A stretch of DNA of 64,000 nucleotides from Pyxicephalus adspersus. Lineage: Eukaryota > Chordata > Amphibia > Anura > Pyxicephalidae. The position numbers and the translations under genes were made by a program. Within the stretch, counting starts at the first letter, position 1. Each line of letters begins with the position of its first letter. Location of the stretch: the NCBI RefSeq assembly GCF_032062135.1, contig NC_092866.1, positions 22,391,230-22,455,229 on the forward strand, in the 5' to 3' direction. Below the pieces are notes generated by a model, which saw nothing but the letters and a program-made list of their open reading frames with translations, made no database searches and was not told the DNA's origin. Of this stretch, positions 11,300 through 22,958 are shown piece by piece.

Positions 11300-12480
11300 T
11301 GGATAAAGGAAATCCCCTTTTCAGTACTTTGTGGAACCATTGTTTGCATTAGTTACATCCTAGAGTCTTTTGAGATTCCACTGACTTTTCCACCAACAAT
11401 TGTTACTGTTCAATCATTCCACTCTTCTTTGCAGAACTGTACAAGCTCAGTCAGACTGGGTGGTGAATTTTGGTGGGGTCTATCCCATAGATGTTCCATA
11501 AGGTTTAAGTCCTGTATTGACATTCATTTTATTCTCCCTCAGCCACTGTGTGGTCAATCTTGCTGTGTGCTTATTATTGTGAATAGTGTTAGAAGGTGAA
11601 TCGTCTTTCTATTGACAATTTTCTGGCAGAAGGTTTTCCTCAAGAATTTGATGGTATTTTACCCCATCTACTGTATTTTAAATTTTGTATTGACATGTAC
11701 CACAGTCCCCATTGTAGAGAAACTCAACGGAGTGCCAGCACCCAGGTATAGTGTTCTTTGTATGGTGAATGCTGTTGACTTACCTCCAGATGTGTTGTTT
11801 GGTGTTGAGGCTGGAGGCCAGTTTGATTTTGGGCTCATCTGACCATAACACCTTTTTCCACCTGGACTCAGAATCTTCAAATTTTTCCAAACAATGTGAC
11901 CTTGGTCTTGAGGAATGACTTTTTTCTTGCAACCCTCCTTTACAAATCACATTTGTGGAGCCCTTGTGATATTGGGCCTGCTTTAAAAAATCTCTCAAAG
12001 GCTGGAGAGAATAGTCTTTCATCAGTGAAGCTGGGTGATCCAGCAAACCTGAATTGGATCTGATCCAAGATTGGAAACATTTGCTAGCAAATGGCAAGTG
12101 ACTTTGAAGAAATCCATTCTAGATTTTCTTGATCACCCAGCTTCACTGATGAAAGTGTATCCTCTCCAGCCTTGGAGAGCTTTAAAAAATTAGGGCCATT
12201 GTCACAAACATACAGTGACCACTCTTTACCATAAAATTTGTTGGCCTCCTTGTAAGCTTTTTGACCAGTTTCCTCCTTTGCTATTCCATTTTTTTTGGAG
12301 GAAAGCTTGGTGTGGGTCATAGAAGAACCAAAGGGTTTCCACTTTTTAATTATGGACGTTATATTTTTGTATATATTTCCTGGCTTATGCCTGTCCACAA
12401 CTTATCCCTGAGATCTTCTGACAATACCTAGCCAGCCATAGACCATTGTTCTTTTTCAGATGTACCACCAAAAACGGTGG
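11300..12480 (-). pseudogene. Tc1-like transposase pseudogene, split by a foldback insertion
   Basis: Read on the minus strand from about 12480, the order is an N-terminal DNA-binding segment (LRDKLWTGIS, then IIKKWKPFGSS near 12330), an insertion, then the catalytic start RWKKVLWSDEPKIK at about 11828-11880. The aspartate of SDE is the first residue of the DDE triad. HIWR follows, as in Tc1 proteins. Downstream to about 11300 the frame is lost, although the nucleotide order still follows a Tc1-like gene (for example the block around 11625-11665). A foldback element sits at 11971-12200. Terminal repeats were not located, so the ends are approximate. Confidence 0.75.
11971..12200. mobile_element. 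Foldback miniature element inserted in the Tc1-like gene
   Basis: This is the best preserved copy of the family. The left end reads GGGCCTGCTTTAAAAAATCT and the right end AGCTTTAAAAAATTAGGGCC, each with ATT on the outer side, a possible 3-base target duplication. Inner arms pair CACTGATGAAAG, GGGTGATCCAG and neighbouring blocks over more than 80 bases around a centre at about 12085. It separates the DNA-binding and catalytic parts of the transposase, so it inserted after that gene. Confidence 0.88.
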
Positions 12481-12489
12481 TACAGCTGT

Positions 12490-13750
12490 GGTAAAGCTCC
12501 AGGAATAGCTGTTTAATGCCCAACTAATCAAAATGAATATAGTTGATGGTGGAAGCCAACTGCATAGCTTTGTATGCAATGGAGAAGGTAATTAGTTATT
12601 AGAATGTAATTAGTTATTACAGAGGGTGATTCTTAATCCATTTTAGGGTTTCTGTTTTTTTATAATATATTTTTTTTGATCTGTTGCTATTATTTCTTTT
12701 ATGGAGATGTTATGAGTTGTATTGAGTAACTACAGCTGGAAACATTATTTTTGTGTGTGTTTCTGTAAGCATTCATTCACAATATCTATCTGTTGATGAA
12801 ACATAAGTGCTCACAGGACATTTCAATGTAAAAGATCACCATGCAGAATTTTGGATAATAATATATAAGTGCTCCTACATATACAGTATACTTAAAAATA
12901 AAATATATACTATGCAAATTGTTGTTTTGCACACCACCATAGCATACCCTTTATAATACGCTGTAGTCAGATACAAGCATTCCTGTAAAAGATGTTTTAT
13001 TTGGTTTAAAAGCCTTTGGCATCTATTTCTTTTGCCATCAAGAATCATTGATTAGAACTTAGTTTTCTGATTGCACTTTTTAATTGGGATGTCATTATTA
13101 CACTGATATACGGAATGTCCAATTGATTTCTCAGGCCTATGGAAATAATAGGATAGTTCTGCAAGATGAAAATCATAATAGATTATTGACTTATGTATGG
13201 GTTTCCTGTTGAGGGACACATTTCCAATGTCAAACTGTTCAATGCTTTTACTTTCATGCAAAAGGCTTCATAATTAGTTGTGTATTAAAATTTTGTGTAA
13301 TATTGATTATTCTATTAATGCCAGTGGTATAGGTTACTATCCTTGAGTGACTTTATCTCTGAATGACCTAAACTCTGACCTTAATCTGTATGTACATGCT
13401 GAAGCTCGTCTCCACTGTATTAACAATTTCTTTAATTAATAAAATGCCACTGTATGGGAAAGATGTGAAAACTGAAAATATAGATTTTCTGTGTTTTAAA
13501 GGAATGTTCATTCTTAGTTTAAAAAACCTAATCCCTTCACTATTGTTCTACCTATAGTGAAGAATAAATGTATAATAATTTGAAAGCACATAGTCTAGGT
13601 ATAGGTGCACTTAAAAGTTAATTATTATTTTTTCTCCCAATATTTTCCTTCCCAAGAACAATTGATCATTATATTTGGCCTAAATAAAAAGGCAATCAGC
13701 GGAAATCGAAGCATTTTGTGCTTTTGTTTACATAACTCCCAGCCAGATAA
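12490..13750. other. Unassigned AT-rich DNA
   Basis: No gene or repeat was identified. A low-repeat section at 13040-13270 has several TAATT and ATTA cores and could be regulatory, but nothing more specific is visible. Confidence 0.3.
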
Positions 13751-13755
13751 CACAG

Positions 13756-13949
13756 AAACCACATGACTGGATGAAATGGAAGCATCTCTTTGCAGTTCTG
13801 TTCGTTGGCTTCCATTTCACCTTGAAATCAAATTCAAGCTCCTGTGCTTTGCCTTCAAATCCCTTCACAGTTATTGTCCCACTCACCTTTCTGACCTGGT
13901 AAAAAATACTCCCCCTGCCGTTTTCGCCGCTCCTCCGATGACCTACTAA
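13756..13949 (+). pseudogene. LINE reverse-transcriptase polyprotein, C-terminal fragment
   Basis: From 13806 one frame reads WLPFHLEIKFKLLCFAFKSL, then a short HSYCP segment, then THLSDLV, and meets TAA at 13947-13949. The WLP, IKFKLL, FKSLH and YLSDL-like order is the conserved tail after the reverse-transcriptase domain of CR1/L2/Jockey-group non-LTR retrotransposons. Only about 48 codons remain, ending beside a TA microsatellite. Upstream 13756-13805 may belong to the same fragment. Confidence 0.7.
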
Positions 13950-13959
13950 TGACTTCAAC

Positions 13960-13961
13960 AA

Positions 13962-14003
<42 letters not shown>
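13960..14003. repeat. (TA)n microsatellite
   Basis: A nearly pure TA run with occasional C or extra A directly follows the LINE fragment. It creates the false minus-strand tyrosine/isoleucine-rich frame in this region. Confidence 0.95.
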
Positions 14004-14008
<5 letters not shown>

Positions 14009-14014
14009 TATACA

Positions 14015-15960
14015 TATACCTATATTAGGAACAAGGTTTACATTCTACAGAGTGAACAAACCCCAATCAGCTAAAACATTTAAGAGAAAAAAAAACAAAA
14101 GAATGACATCTCTACACAATTACAATTGCTTGAGAATGGGTGGTCCAAATGTTGTCCAATTTACTGGAATTTTGGCCACAAAGTCATCCACTATAAATTG
14201 CTAATGACTTATGTCATATAAGAAAACTGTGGCAGAGCTGTTGGTTCACAGTAGTCACTTCAGCTGGTTTAGTATTTCCAAAACATAAAAAATAATTAAT
14301 ATTGTCAGGTTTGCCAAGAAAGTGGACAATCGAAACAAAAAGTGACATCGGTATCAAAATCAGTTGCAAAAAAAATGGCTGGGGAAAGTTTTGACTTGCA
14401 GAAAACACATTAGCTGACTGCGATTTTGTTTTAGGATATTTAGAAGTCACACAATTTTTGAACAGCTAAAAAAGCAATATTTACACAGTTTACCTAGCTT
14501 TACTTTGGACTACATGTTGATATTGCTATTGTTATAGATTTAGATACATACTTTTAGTACATGCATCCTCAATGGGGAGATTTACCCCCACTTTCTGTCC
14601 CAATGCAAGAAAATAAGGTAATTGCTAGTCATTGATACACAGTGTAAGCTCTAAAATCCCATCACAAGTTTTATTTTTTCTGTACCAAAAATTTTCCAGC
14701 TCACTCTGTCCCCTATGTAGATATTTCCCATGAATGTCACTACCTCTGACCTTACATCATTTTTACATGGCAACCAAATGTTTTACCCTTCTTGAATCCA
14801 GCCCAAAAAATGCATGGATTCAGACTTTAGGTCTTAAAAAGGAGTGAGCAATTTAGAACACTACTCCTGCACCGGCACCACCCAATCCCCAGTTTGTGAA
14901 GTCATTTTTAAAATGTTGGAGGTGTACATGTGCAACAAAAAAGTCATAAAATTGTAAATTCACCAGCATTTCCTTAATGGCCTTACCATTGAAATCTAGG
15001 TGTCACTTTGCATTAGTTTCTATCAATCAAAACATTAAACATTGTACTGGTTTTCCAACGTCACAAAAACATCCTAAAGTTTATTTAAAACAAAACAAAA
15101 AAAAAAAAGCATTTACACAGCCATAAATATTTGGTTAACCATTCACAACTAGTCATCCAGACTTGCTCAGAACTGCCTTGGGCAGCTACTACACAGTCAA
15201 AGAGCTGCTAAATTATCACAATCCCGCAGTTCCCCTGGCACTCTGATGGATACATCTGTACTTTTATGAACGTCTCACCATCTTCACGCATCACTGATTT
15301 ATATCTCTTTTCAGCGACATAATCCCTTCCCTGATATGACAAAAGTTCCCTGTATTTTACACTTTTTTTTTAATTAAACCAGAACTGCAGCGTGACCTTT
15401 TTCTGTATTTATTGTTCTGACCACATGAGACAAAAATGGAACGACGACTGGAACAAAACCTCACAATCATAAACAGTATTGAAAACATTGTTTACGCTTC
15501 TATTGCTGTGAACAGCAGACTGCCCCTATGACTAATAGAAGACTGCAGCCAAAATGATGTGGTCACACACCGTCACCATAGCACAGCCTGGTGCTGCGAA
15601 AAAATGTTATATATCTTTTGTGAGAAGGTCTGACGGAGATTACAAGAATCCATAATAGGTGCTTATTTCATTATATTGGGACAGTTCCAGGAAGAAAGAA
15701 ATTGATAATTGCTGAGAACTAGACTGGGTTTTCATCTGTGAGATACAAAGTTGGCTGTTTAAAGTTTAAACTGTCGTAAAAAAAGGAATATGTATTTATG
15801 GTGATGCCTTTTATTAGACTTGTGAAACTCGTATATTTTAATAGAACTTTGTAGGTAATTGTATAGACATATGTTACTTCATTTTACTCTTTTAAATTAA
15901 CACATTTATAAATGTTGCCTAATTAAAAAAATTTTTATATGGTGCATTGTCTTAAATATG
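14015..15960. other. Unassigned DNA, partly repeat-like
   Basis: 14570-14900 (GAGATTTACCCCCACTTTCT and following) has the texture of a miniature-element interior, but no terminal repeats were found. The remainder contains no recognisable gene. Confidence 0.25.
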
Positions 15961-15974
15961 TCTTTACATTATAT

Positions 15975-15975
15975 T

Positions 15976-16009
<34 letters not shown>

Positions 16010-16015
16010 TATTAA
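15975..16015. repeat. (TAA)n microsatellite
   Basis: About ten AAT units with short ATT ends. A second run lies at 16186-16250. Confidence 0.9.
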
Positions 16016-16185
16016 TAATATTACATTGTTTTGTTGTGTGCAAGTTAAAGGATAACTAAACCAAGAACACAAATATAATATATTGCATTACCACTCTTTT
16101 TAGTTAGAGCCACAGTTTTTAGGTAGAGAACAGATAAGACCTATTACCTTTGATAGAGATGTGAAAAGTAAGATGTACTTAAAAC

Positions 16186-16250
16186 AAATAATAATAATAA
16201 TAATAATAATATTAATATTATTATCATTATTATTAATAAGAATAATAAAA
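16186..16250. repeat. (AAT)n/(ATT)n imperfect microsatellite
   Basis: AAT units pass into ATT units, giving a local palindrome. Such tracts in this window often mark the ends of L2-type retroelement tails, but no tail is recognisable here. Confidence 0.8.
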
Positions 16251-16447
16251 AAACAAAGTTATGTTTGTTTTGTAAACAATTTATCCAAACACGGCTTCCA
16301 CTAACAGACACAGTGGAGTACACGTAGCCGCTCAGTGTGTTATTGACAAGTGTAGTAGACAGAACTATATACCCATGTCAAACTCAGAGGATATTGTACT
16401 TCAATTTCTTCTGTAAAGGGATTAAAGGGTCTGGGAAGGGCCATTAT

Positions 16448-16796
16448 TAATATTACACAGTATTTATATATATCACTGACATATTATGCAGTGCTGTACA
16501 AACTATATAGTCATGTCACTAGCTGTCCCTCAAAGGGGCACACAATCTAATGTCCCTACTATAGTCAAAAGTCATTACCACAGTCTAAGGTAAATTTTTT
16601 TTGGGGGAAACCAATTAACCTAACTGCATGTTTTGGAATGTGGGAGGAAACCAGAGTACCCAGAGGTAACCCGTGCAAACATGGGGAGAACCTGCAAACT
16701 CCATGCAGATAGTGTCCTGGCCGAGATTCCAACCTGGGACTTAGCACTGCAAAGACCAGAGTGCTAAACTCTGAGCCACTGTGCTGGGCCATGAGT
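16448..16796 (-). mobile_element. tRNA-derived SINE with L2-type tail
   Basis: Read on the minus strand the order is complete. The pol III A-box TGGCTCAGAGTTTAG comes near 16785. The B-box-like CCCAGGTTGGAATC comes near 16725-16740. A conserved core follows, with GAGTTTGCAGGTTCTCCCC and CCTCCCACATTCCAAAACAT, and then the tail with GTACAGCACTGCATAATATG near 16484-16500. B-box and core match a SINE body widespread in fishes and amphibians. The tail resembles L2-type LINE ends, suggesting mobilisation by L2 machinery. Substitutions in the B box indicate an old copy. Confidence 0.85.
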
Positions 16797-17560
16797 AATT
16801 GTATTGCTGCAGATTTGCATCCCTTAGGTTCCAGAGTGTCCTGGATGGAATGGGTGTGTCAGCCCCTAGATCCTGCTTCCAGGCCAGAAAATGAGGATAG
16901 CTACCTGGCTGATAATAAAAATACATCTGTCTTTAAAAAGGGGGACATTGGAGGCTGATTTCAGGTGGTTCAGGTGGACAGACTGGGTGTAGCCTGCATG
17001 CTGGGAGAGCCCAGGAGGTCTCCCACAGTTTAGGTCCGCAGGACCAATAGAGAGAGAGTCAGAAGGCTAAATTTTGTGTTTTTCTTGTCATGCTGTGATG
17101 ACTTTGTTCCCCTGAGAGGGCAAAACCTAAAGATTGTTTATTTTCTGTTGTCGTTTTTTGCCAATACATATGGGCAGGAGTTAAAAACTAAAGCTGGTGT
17201 GTGGAATTGCCTCTGTACCATCCTACCATTTGAGGCTAATCCTCTAAACAAGATTAAGAAAAACAAGAAATTGAATGAAGCCATTGCAGTACTGGTAAGC
17301 TATTGTATATTATATATTAGTTTTTAACTTTCAATACCCTTTAAGGCAGGTTGAAAGCAGGCTTTTAACAGCACTACCTGTTAGGTACAAAAAAAGAAAG
17401 AAATATGGTATTACCCTCGATGGTACAAATCACAGACGGGTGGTGGTCAGTGACATAAAATATATAGAACTGAAATTTGTTGCCATATACTGTGACCTAC
17501 TGTGCTATTCAGTGCTATTTTGTTTTGATTGCAGTGTGGTAGGCCACATATTCTTTTGTG
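16797..17560. other. Unassigned DNA
   Basis: 16960-17060 is richer in GC (GGTGGTTCAGGTGGACAGAC) and might be a retroelement fragment. Short open frames at 16761-17327 show nothing recognisable. Confidence 0.25.
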
Positions 17561-17564
17561 GCCA

Positions 17565-17850
17565 TCACGTTTATAGTCATGTCACTAAATGTCCCTCGGG
17601 AGCTCACAATGTAATATTCCTTTCACAGTAATATATCATCACCACAGACTAAGGGCTCTTTCTGAAGGAAATCAATTAACCTAACTGCATGTTTTTGGGA
17701 TGTGGGAGAAAACTGAATGTGCGGTGAACTCCTTGTCATCAAAGAAACCATCTGGAGATGACTTGAGCTTTGAGACATGGCACAAACTCTGTGTCCTGGC
17801 TGACATATGAATTTGGGATCCATGTCCTGCAAAAGCAAGAGTGGCATAAA
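17565..17850 (-). mobile_element. Degraded tRNA-derived SINE
   Basis: This is the same family as 16448-16796 but more decayed. It keeps CTAACTGCATGTTTTTGGGA, GATGTGGGAGAAAACTG and GTGTCCTGGCTGA in order. The region corresponding to core plus B-box has been replaced or mutated, and the L2-like tail end is missing. Confidence 0.7.
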
Positions 17851-19740
17851 TTGAACTAAGTACTGGAAAAATTCCTCAGGGAATTTGGTCCACGAAAGCA
17901 TTACTCAGTTTTTTTAGATTGGACAGGTTAACACCCATGATGCAATTCTCCCATTCCACCCATTCTATTGGATTAGGTCCCGATGACTGTGGAGGTGAGT
18001 TGATTGACTCACCGAGCTGCATGTCATCACCATCTTCCTTCTCTGCTTCCTTCCTGGGATGACCTTCAGCCATTTTGGATGACGTCACTCCCATGTATCA
18101 CCGGACATGCAAGGGAAGCTGGGATTGCTGGGTGTCCCTGGCAATCAAAGCAGATGCTGTGCGTGCGCAGCTCAGCTTTGTTACCAGAGACCCAGAGTGA
18201 TCATACACATTATTACAGAAGGGATATCACCTGCTCCCTCTGTAATTAAATGGCCATCTTGATCAAACAGTGGAAAAAAAAAAGTCTAACTTTTCCAAGA
18301 AAATAACTTGCACACCATGAGACCACCAGTCTGAATTAATGATACAGAACCCATACTTCCATATTATCAATGCTAAATTCTGAATGTACCACCTGAACTT
18401 CACAGCAGAAATTAAGACTCATCTGACCAGGACATTTTTTTATTGTTCTACAATGTTAGTGAGACTGAAGACCACATGAACTGTAGCCTCTGGTGCCTAA
18501 TCCTACCTGACAGAAGTGGCACCCAATGTGGCCTCCTGCTGCTGTAGCCCATCTGCTTCAAGGTTCAGTTCAGTTTCATTTGAGTATTTATTTGAGTTAC
18601 TGTTGCCTTTGTAACTGCGGGAACCATTACGGTGGTTCTTCTTTACCCCCAGTCATCAACAAGGCAAGTTCACCTCCATAATTGGTGCTCACTGGATATG
18701 TTCACTTTTTGAGAGCATTTACTGTAAACCCTTGAGATGATTGTATGTCAAAATCCCAGCAAATCAACTTTTTCTGAAATACTCAGACCAGCCTACCAGG
18801 TACCACCAGAAAACAATATAAAAAAATCACCTTTCTTCCCCATTCTGTTGCTCAGTTTTGAAATCAGCAGTTAATCTTGACGATGCATTAGGTTGCTTAA
18901 ATTTAATTGAAATATAAAATAGATATTTGCATGAGCAAGCAGTTGAAAAGATGTCCCTCATAAAGTGGATGGTAAACGTAGAGTGGGGTAACATGATGTA
19001 TGTAATATATATTACCAGCATATAGAGCACATCAGTCAGCAGAATGCAAGGTTCAGCATATAAAGTAAAGTGGTCCAGTGTATTTAACATACAACATAGA
19101 GTATAAAGTGCAATATTCAGGATTATGTAATGTATATATGTATTATTTATATGTATATACTGTGTTATTTGTTAACTTAGTGGAAGAATACCTTTCTATC
19201 CCTTTTTAGGGATAGTAGAGAGAAACTGCCTTAGTGTTGGTGCCAATTGAAGAAAATTTTCTGTAGTGTCAATATGTAACGTTAATAGTTACCCATATAT
19301 CTTACCCTATACCCATTGCCCATGCTCAGAAATGGCTAAATTAGGCAAAACAATAAAGCCAACACAGAAGAAAAAATATCTTTGTTCTTCTTTTTTAGCA
19401 TAAAAACATTTACCATTTCATAAATATAAACCAGATACTTATTGTTACCTGTGGATTCAAGAAAATGTTTTAACTCAAGTATAAGCCTAGGAACAAAACA
19501 CTGCTAGCATTCAAAAGAATTACCGCTAGCATTCAAAAGACTAATCAATATATATGCCAATAAAGCTAATGTTAACAAGTACGTCCATGGTGTGGATTTT
19601 TTAAAACATTTAAATGAAACAAAAACTAAAATCACATAGGCTCAATTTGTTTATCTTTTTTTCTTCTTTTTGCAGGTAAATTATTTTGTACTTTTGAGGT
19701 GGATATGATTAGTCACTTTCTTTTAGGTTATTTTAAATGG
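17851..19740. other. Mostly unassigned; 18010-18220 resembles TTAA-element interiors
   Basis: 18060-18110 (CAGCCATTTTGGATGACGTC) resembles the inside of the TTAA-flanked element at 30355. No TTAA ends with matching inverted repeats were found. The rest shows no gene. Confidence 0.3.
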
Positions 19741-19750
19741 TTGCTAACCA

Positions 19751-19764
19751 CTAGTAGATGGCAC
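19751..19764 (+). promoter_or_regulatory. CTCF-like motif, left arm
   Basis: CTAGTAGATGGCAC fits the vertebrate consensus CCASYAGRKGGCRS at 13 of 14 positions; the second base differs. It points toward the opposite-strand motif at 19838-19851. Binding is not shown. Confidence 0.4.
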
Positions 19765-19837
19765 TGTGTAGTCATGTAAACTATGTAATAATATCTTAGA
19801 TGACAAAAGTTTGTTACACACTTTACACAAGAATACA

Positions 19838-19851
19838 GCACCATCTACTGG
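19838..19851 (-). promoter_or_regulatory. CTCF-like motif, right arm
   Basis: On the minus strand CCAGTAGATGGTGC fits CCASYAGRKGGCRS at 13 of 14 positions; T replaces the conserved C. It is convergent with the left motif. Confidence 0.4.
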
Positions 19852-19861
19852 TGAGTGGTGT

Positions 19862-20615
19862 AAACCAAGATTTTTTTACAATGGTATTTTCTGGGAAAAT
19901 ATTGGTTTATACTTGAGTATATATGATAATATTACCCTGCTACATTTTTATAATGACTCTTAGATTTTAGATTGCATTAGAATCTGTTAGTGTCAATTGT
20001 TCACAGAACTCTTAACAGTACTGGAGGTCTCTGTGAATGACTGGAAGAAGAGCACACATAGCAATAATTGCTCTTGCTAAAACAGGTGTTAGTCTTTCCT
20101 ACTATAAAAAATAGTGCGTGTGTGTGTGTGTGGTGCTGTTGTGGCAGGTTTTCCTTTATTTCCTGTCTGAAAATATCACTGTCACAATGACAGTAAGTTA
20201 GATGAAATCTCTGTAACAGAACAGCAAAGTGTGAAGCCAAGCAAAACTCATTTTGAATTCCCACCCTTTACAAAAAAGCTTGAGAAAGCTTGCACAAAAA
20301 AACAAACAAAAACACTTAACATTTACACGTGTTAGGGATATTCCAGTTTATAGACATTAATTTACATTAGGCATATTGATAATACCTAATTATTATTTCT
20401 CCCTAGCTCATGCATTAGTTTTTCAATTTGTCGCAAGGTTACTTCTATGAAAACTTCCATTCACTTTAAACTTCTAATGCCGGTATATTCAGAAAATAAA
20501 AAAAACAGTAAGGGTAAAAAGTAGCTCCAGGTTATATGCAAACAATTCTAATACTTTGAAAAATCACCTTTTATTGTTGTGTATGTATTTTTTTTTATAA
20601 CAATATGTAGATATT
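19862..20615. other. Unassigned AT-rich DNA
   Basis: There is a short (GT)n run near 20117-20132. No gene or repeat family was recognised. Confidence 0.3.
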
Positions 20616-20617
20616 CA

Positions 20618-20636
20618 AATATATATATATATATAT
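20618..20636. repeat. Short (AT)n tract
   Basis: About nine AT units abut the left end of the foldback element. The outermost bases of that element are lost here. Confidence 0.85.
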
Positions 20637-20819
20637 TTTATTAAAGCTCTCCAAGGCTCTCATCAGTCATTCTGTGAACCTGGAATGGATTTCTTAAAAG
20701 TAATTTGCTATTTGTTAGTAAGTGGTTTCAATGCATTGCAGGTTTGCTGGATCACCCAAGTTAACTGATGAAAGTATATCTTCTCCAGTCTTGGATAGCT
20801 TTAACAAATTGGGCCCAAT
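20636..20819. mobile_element. Foldback miniature element, left end shortened
   Basis: The left arm is reduced to TATTAAAGCTCTCCAAGGCT plus GTGAACCTGGAATGGATTTC. The right arm is intact, with GCAGGTTTGCTGGATCACCC, CTTCTCCAGTCTTGGATAGC and the end AAATTGGGCCC. Deletion in the left arm shortens the hairpin. Confidence 0.8.
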
Positions 20820-22955
20820 ATATCTTGTAATAAAAATATGTTTTTGTCATGTTCACGTGCACTTTTTTTTACCATCAGCCGCAAGGTATTGCTCAGGACT
20901 TTACTTAGAGTGAAAATGCCTGCACCATATGTGTTGTATAGCCGGCTTGAGTTCCACCAAAGGTGTATGTGACAGGTTGACAAAGTATGAACACAATAAG
21001 GAGACATAGGTCACCTTAAAAAAGGGATGCCTGAGCAAGGTTAAAAATATTTAAAGGTTTAAAACTATATTGAAATTCCATTAAAATGTAAAATCTAGTA
21101 TAGAATTTTAGTGATTAGATTTTGACATTCTAGAAATCGCTAAATGCTTTGCTATACATCCTACGGACTTTGGTGGTAGGATCCTGTGCTTAAGTGTCCA
21201 GGTTTTTACAGATAATGCAGTCCCTATGAGAAGGTCCAAATCATCCTTCCATTTTTTTAAAATTACTTAATATCAAAAAGAATACAGTGGAAATGCTTTC
21301 AACTGCTCCTCCAAGCAAAATGAAACATGCCTTTGTAAGATGGAATAGCCCAAAATTCTGAGATGAATATATACAAAAATAATAGCTAAGGCAGGAATAT
21401 ATTTTCCCTGGATCCTTAAAAGGTATTTAAGACGCTAATATATCACACCACAGTCCACCTACAACTGGAATATCACGTTCCATCAATCTATTACCCTAGT
21501 TACTTTAAGATACATGGTAAGAATGCCAACAAGTTATCTAACAGACTTTAAAACATAAATATATATATATATGTTTATATTTTTGTAGAAAAGTTAACTT
21601 GAAATACCTATGTCCAAAAAACTAAGTTTAAACCTTTCTTTTTTTCAATTGCTTTTAAAAAAATATTAGAATTGTTGCACTTAAGGCAAAACAAAAAGAA
21701 AATAGTTAGCACATTGTCAATTATGAAAATATTGCACATGGATTATCGATGCTCCTTAAGATATATATCTGTTTGGCTGAAAACAAATGTGTCTGATTGG
21801 GCTTTGATGAAATGAATTCGCATATGCTGCTGTCTGTAATCTTTGCTTTTTGTTTTAATGTTAATTGGTTCCAGCCTGTCTATTTTAAGCTACTTCCAGA
21901 ATTCTTATCTAATAGCCTCCATTTTTTTTCTACAAAAATAAAATGACCATGAAACTATTAGCTTGGAGGAAAACGTTATTTCTAGGGTTCAGAATAATTA
22001 AAATCATTAAAGTCATTTTTAGTATTTTTGTTATGTCACAAAACTATAATGGATGGTTTGAAGTGATGCACAGATGGGCTTATGTACCATGTTTAAAAAA
22101 ATAGACTTTCAGTGAGCCCACTCAGGGAATCACATCATCATCCATCTTACCCAATCAATTTAATAAGGCATCCAAAGTGGTACCACTAAAATACATATAA
22201 TAAATGGCATATTGGGGGCAATTTACTACTTAACTGCAATAAAAAAAATACAGATGTGGCAATATTTTTGCATTTTTGGTTCCACTACCAGGAAGGGCTG
22301 CAGCTATGAATACAATATCAGTTTTAGAGCCATATTTTATAAAGTTATAAGGACATTCACAGCATTATTTAATTAGGTTGTAAGATTCTTGAATGGCTAA
22401 TTTTGGGATGGTGTGGCTTAATAAATGTAATAAATAAAGTGTAATAGGTTAATGCTAGTACTAAAAAATAAAAAAAAAATAAAAAAAATGGCCAAGCAAA
22501 TACCGACCTTTCCATTGTTACCCACTAATTTTTCCTTGATACTTCTAAATATTATACATTACATTTTAATGTGTCTTAATTCATAACCTCCCACTATTGG
22601 AATGCTACTTTCCTGACCTTCTAGTTAGGATATTTGCACTCATAAACAAAAGTCTTTGCTAAAGTGGCAGCACTGCCTTGAAACTGCTGTAATTCACTTG
22701 TTTTAGACACAAGTGCTACTTGTGCTTACAATCTCATTCAACATTGTCATACTGGGCTGTAGTCTCAGCAGGAGGAGTGTATATTCAGGGGTGCAATGGG
22801 CCTCCATAGGACCCGGAATGCAATGTACCCACCCTCAATCAGCAAGAAGGGCATGCAAATTTTTGTATTTGATAAATTTATACTTACATAGACTATACAT
22901 GTGTTGGTTGCATTGGATTTTTACATTTACATTTAATTACTCATTTTCATCCAGT
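20820..22955. other. Unassigned AT-rich DNA
   Basis: An (AT)n tract lies near 21560-21572. The 93-codon frame 22713-22994 runs into a transposon end and shows no domain. Confidence 0.3.
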
Positions 22956-22958
22956 AAC

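Larger units (their letters stand above)
19738..19861. mobile_element. Small inverted-repeat element with two CTCF-like motifs
   Basis: Imperfect inverted terminal repeats about 30 bases long flank a 65-base centre: GGTTGCTAACCAC then AGTAGATGGCACTGTG on the left, and the inverse ACAGCACCATCTACTGG then GTGTAAACC on the right. Each arm contains a match to the CTCF core. It has no coding sequence. The arms are the longest shared part, which suits a miniature inverted-repeat element; target duplications were not resolved. Confidence 0.55.

Noticed and set aside
11192..11599. 135-codon plus-strand frame
   Set aside because: It lies antisense to the remains of the Tc1-like transposase; the homology is on the minus strand.
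16448..16796. A functional tRNA gene on the minus strand
   Set aside because: A- and B-box-like motifs belong to a SINE; no cloverleaf or intact acceptor stem follows.
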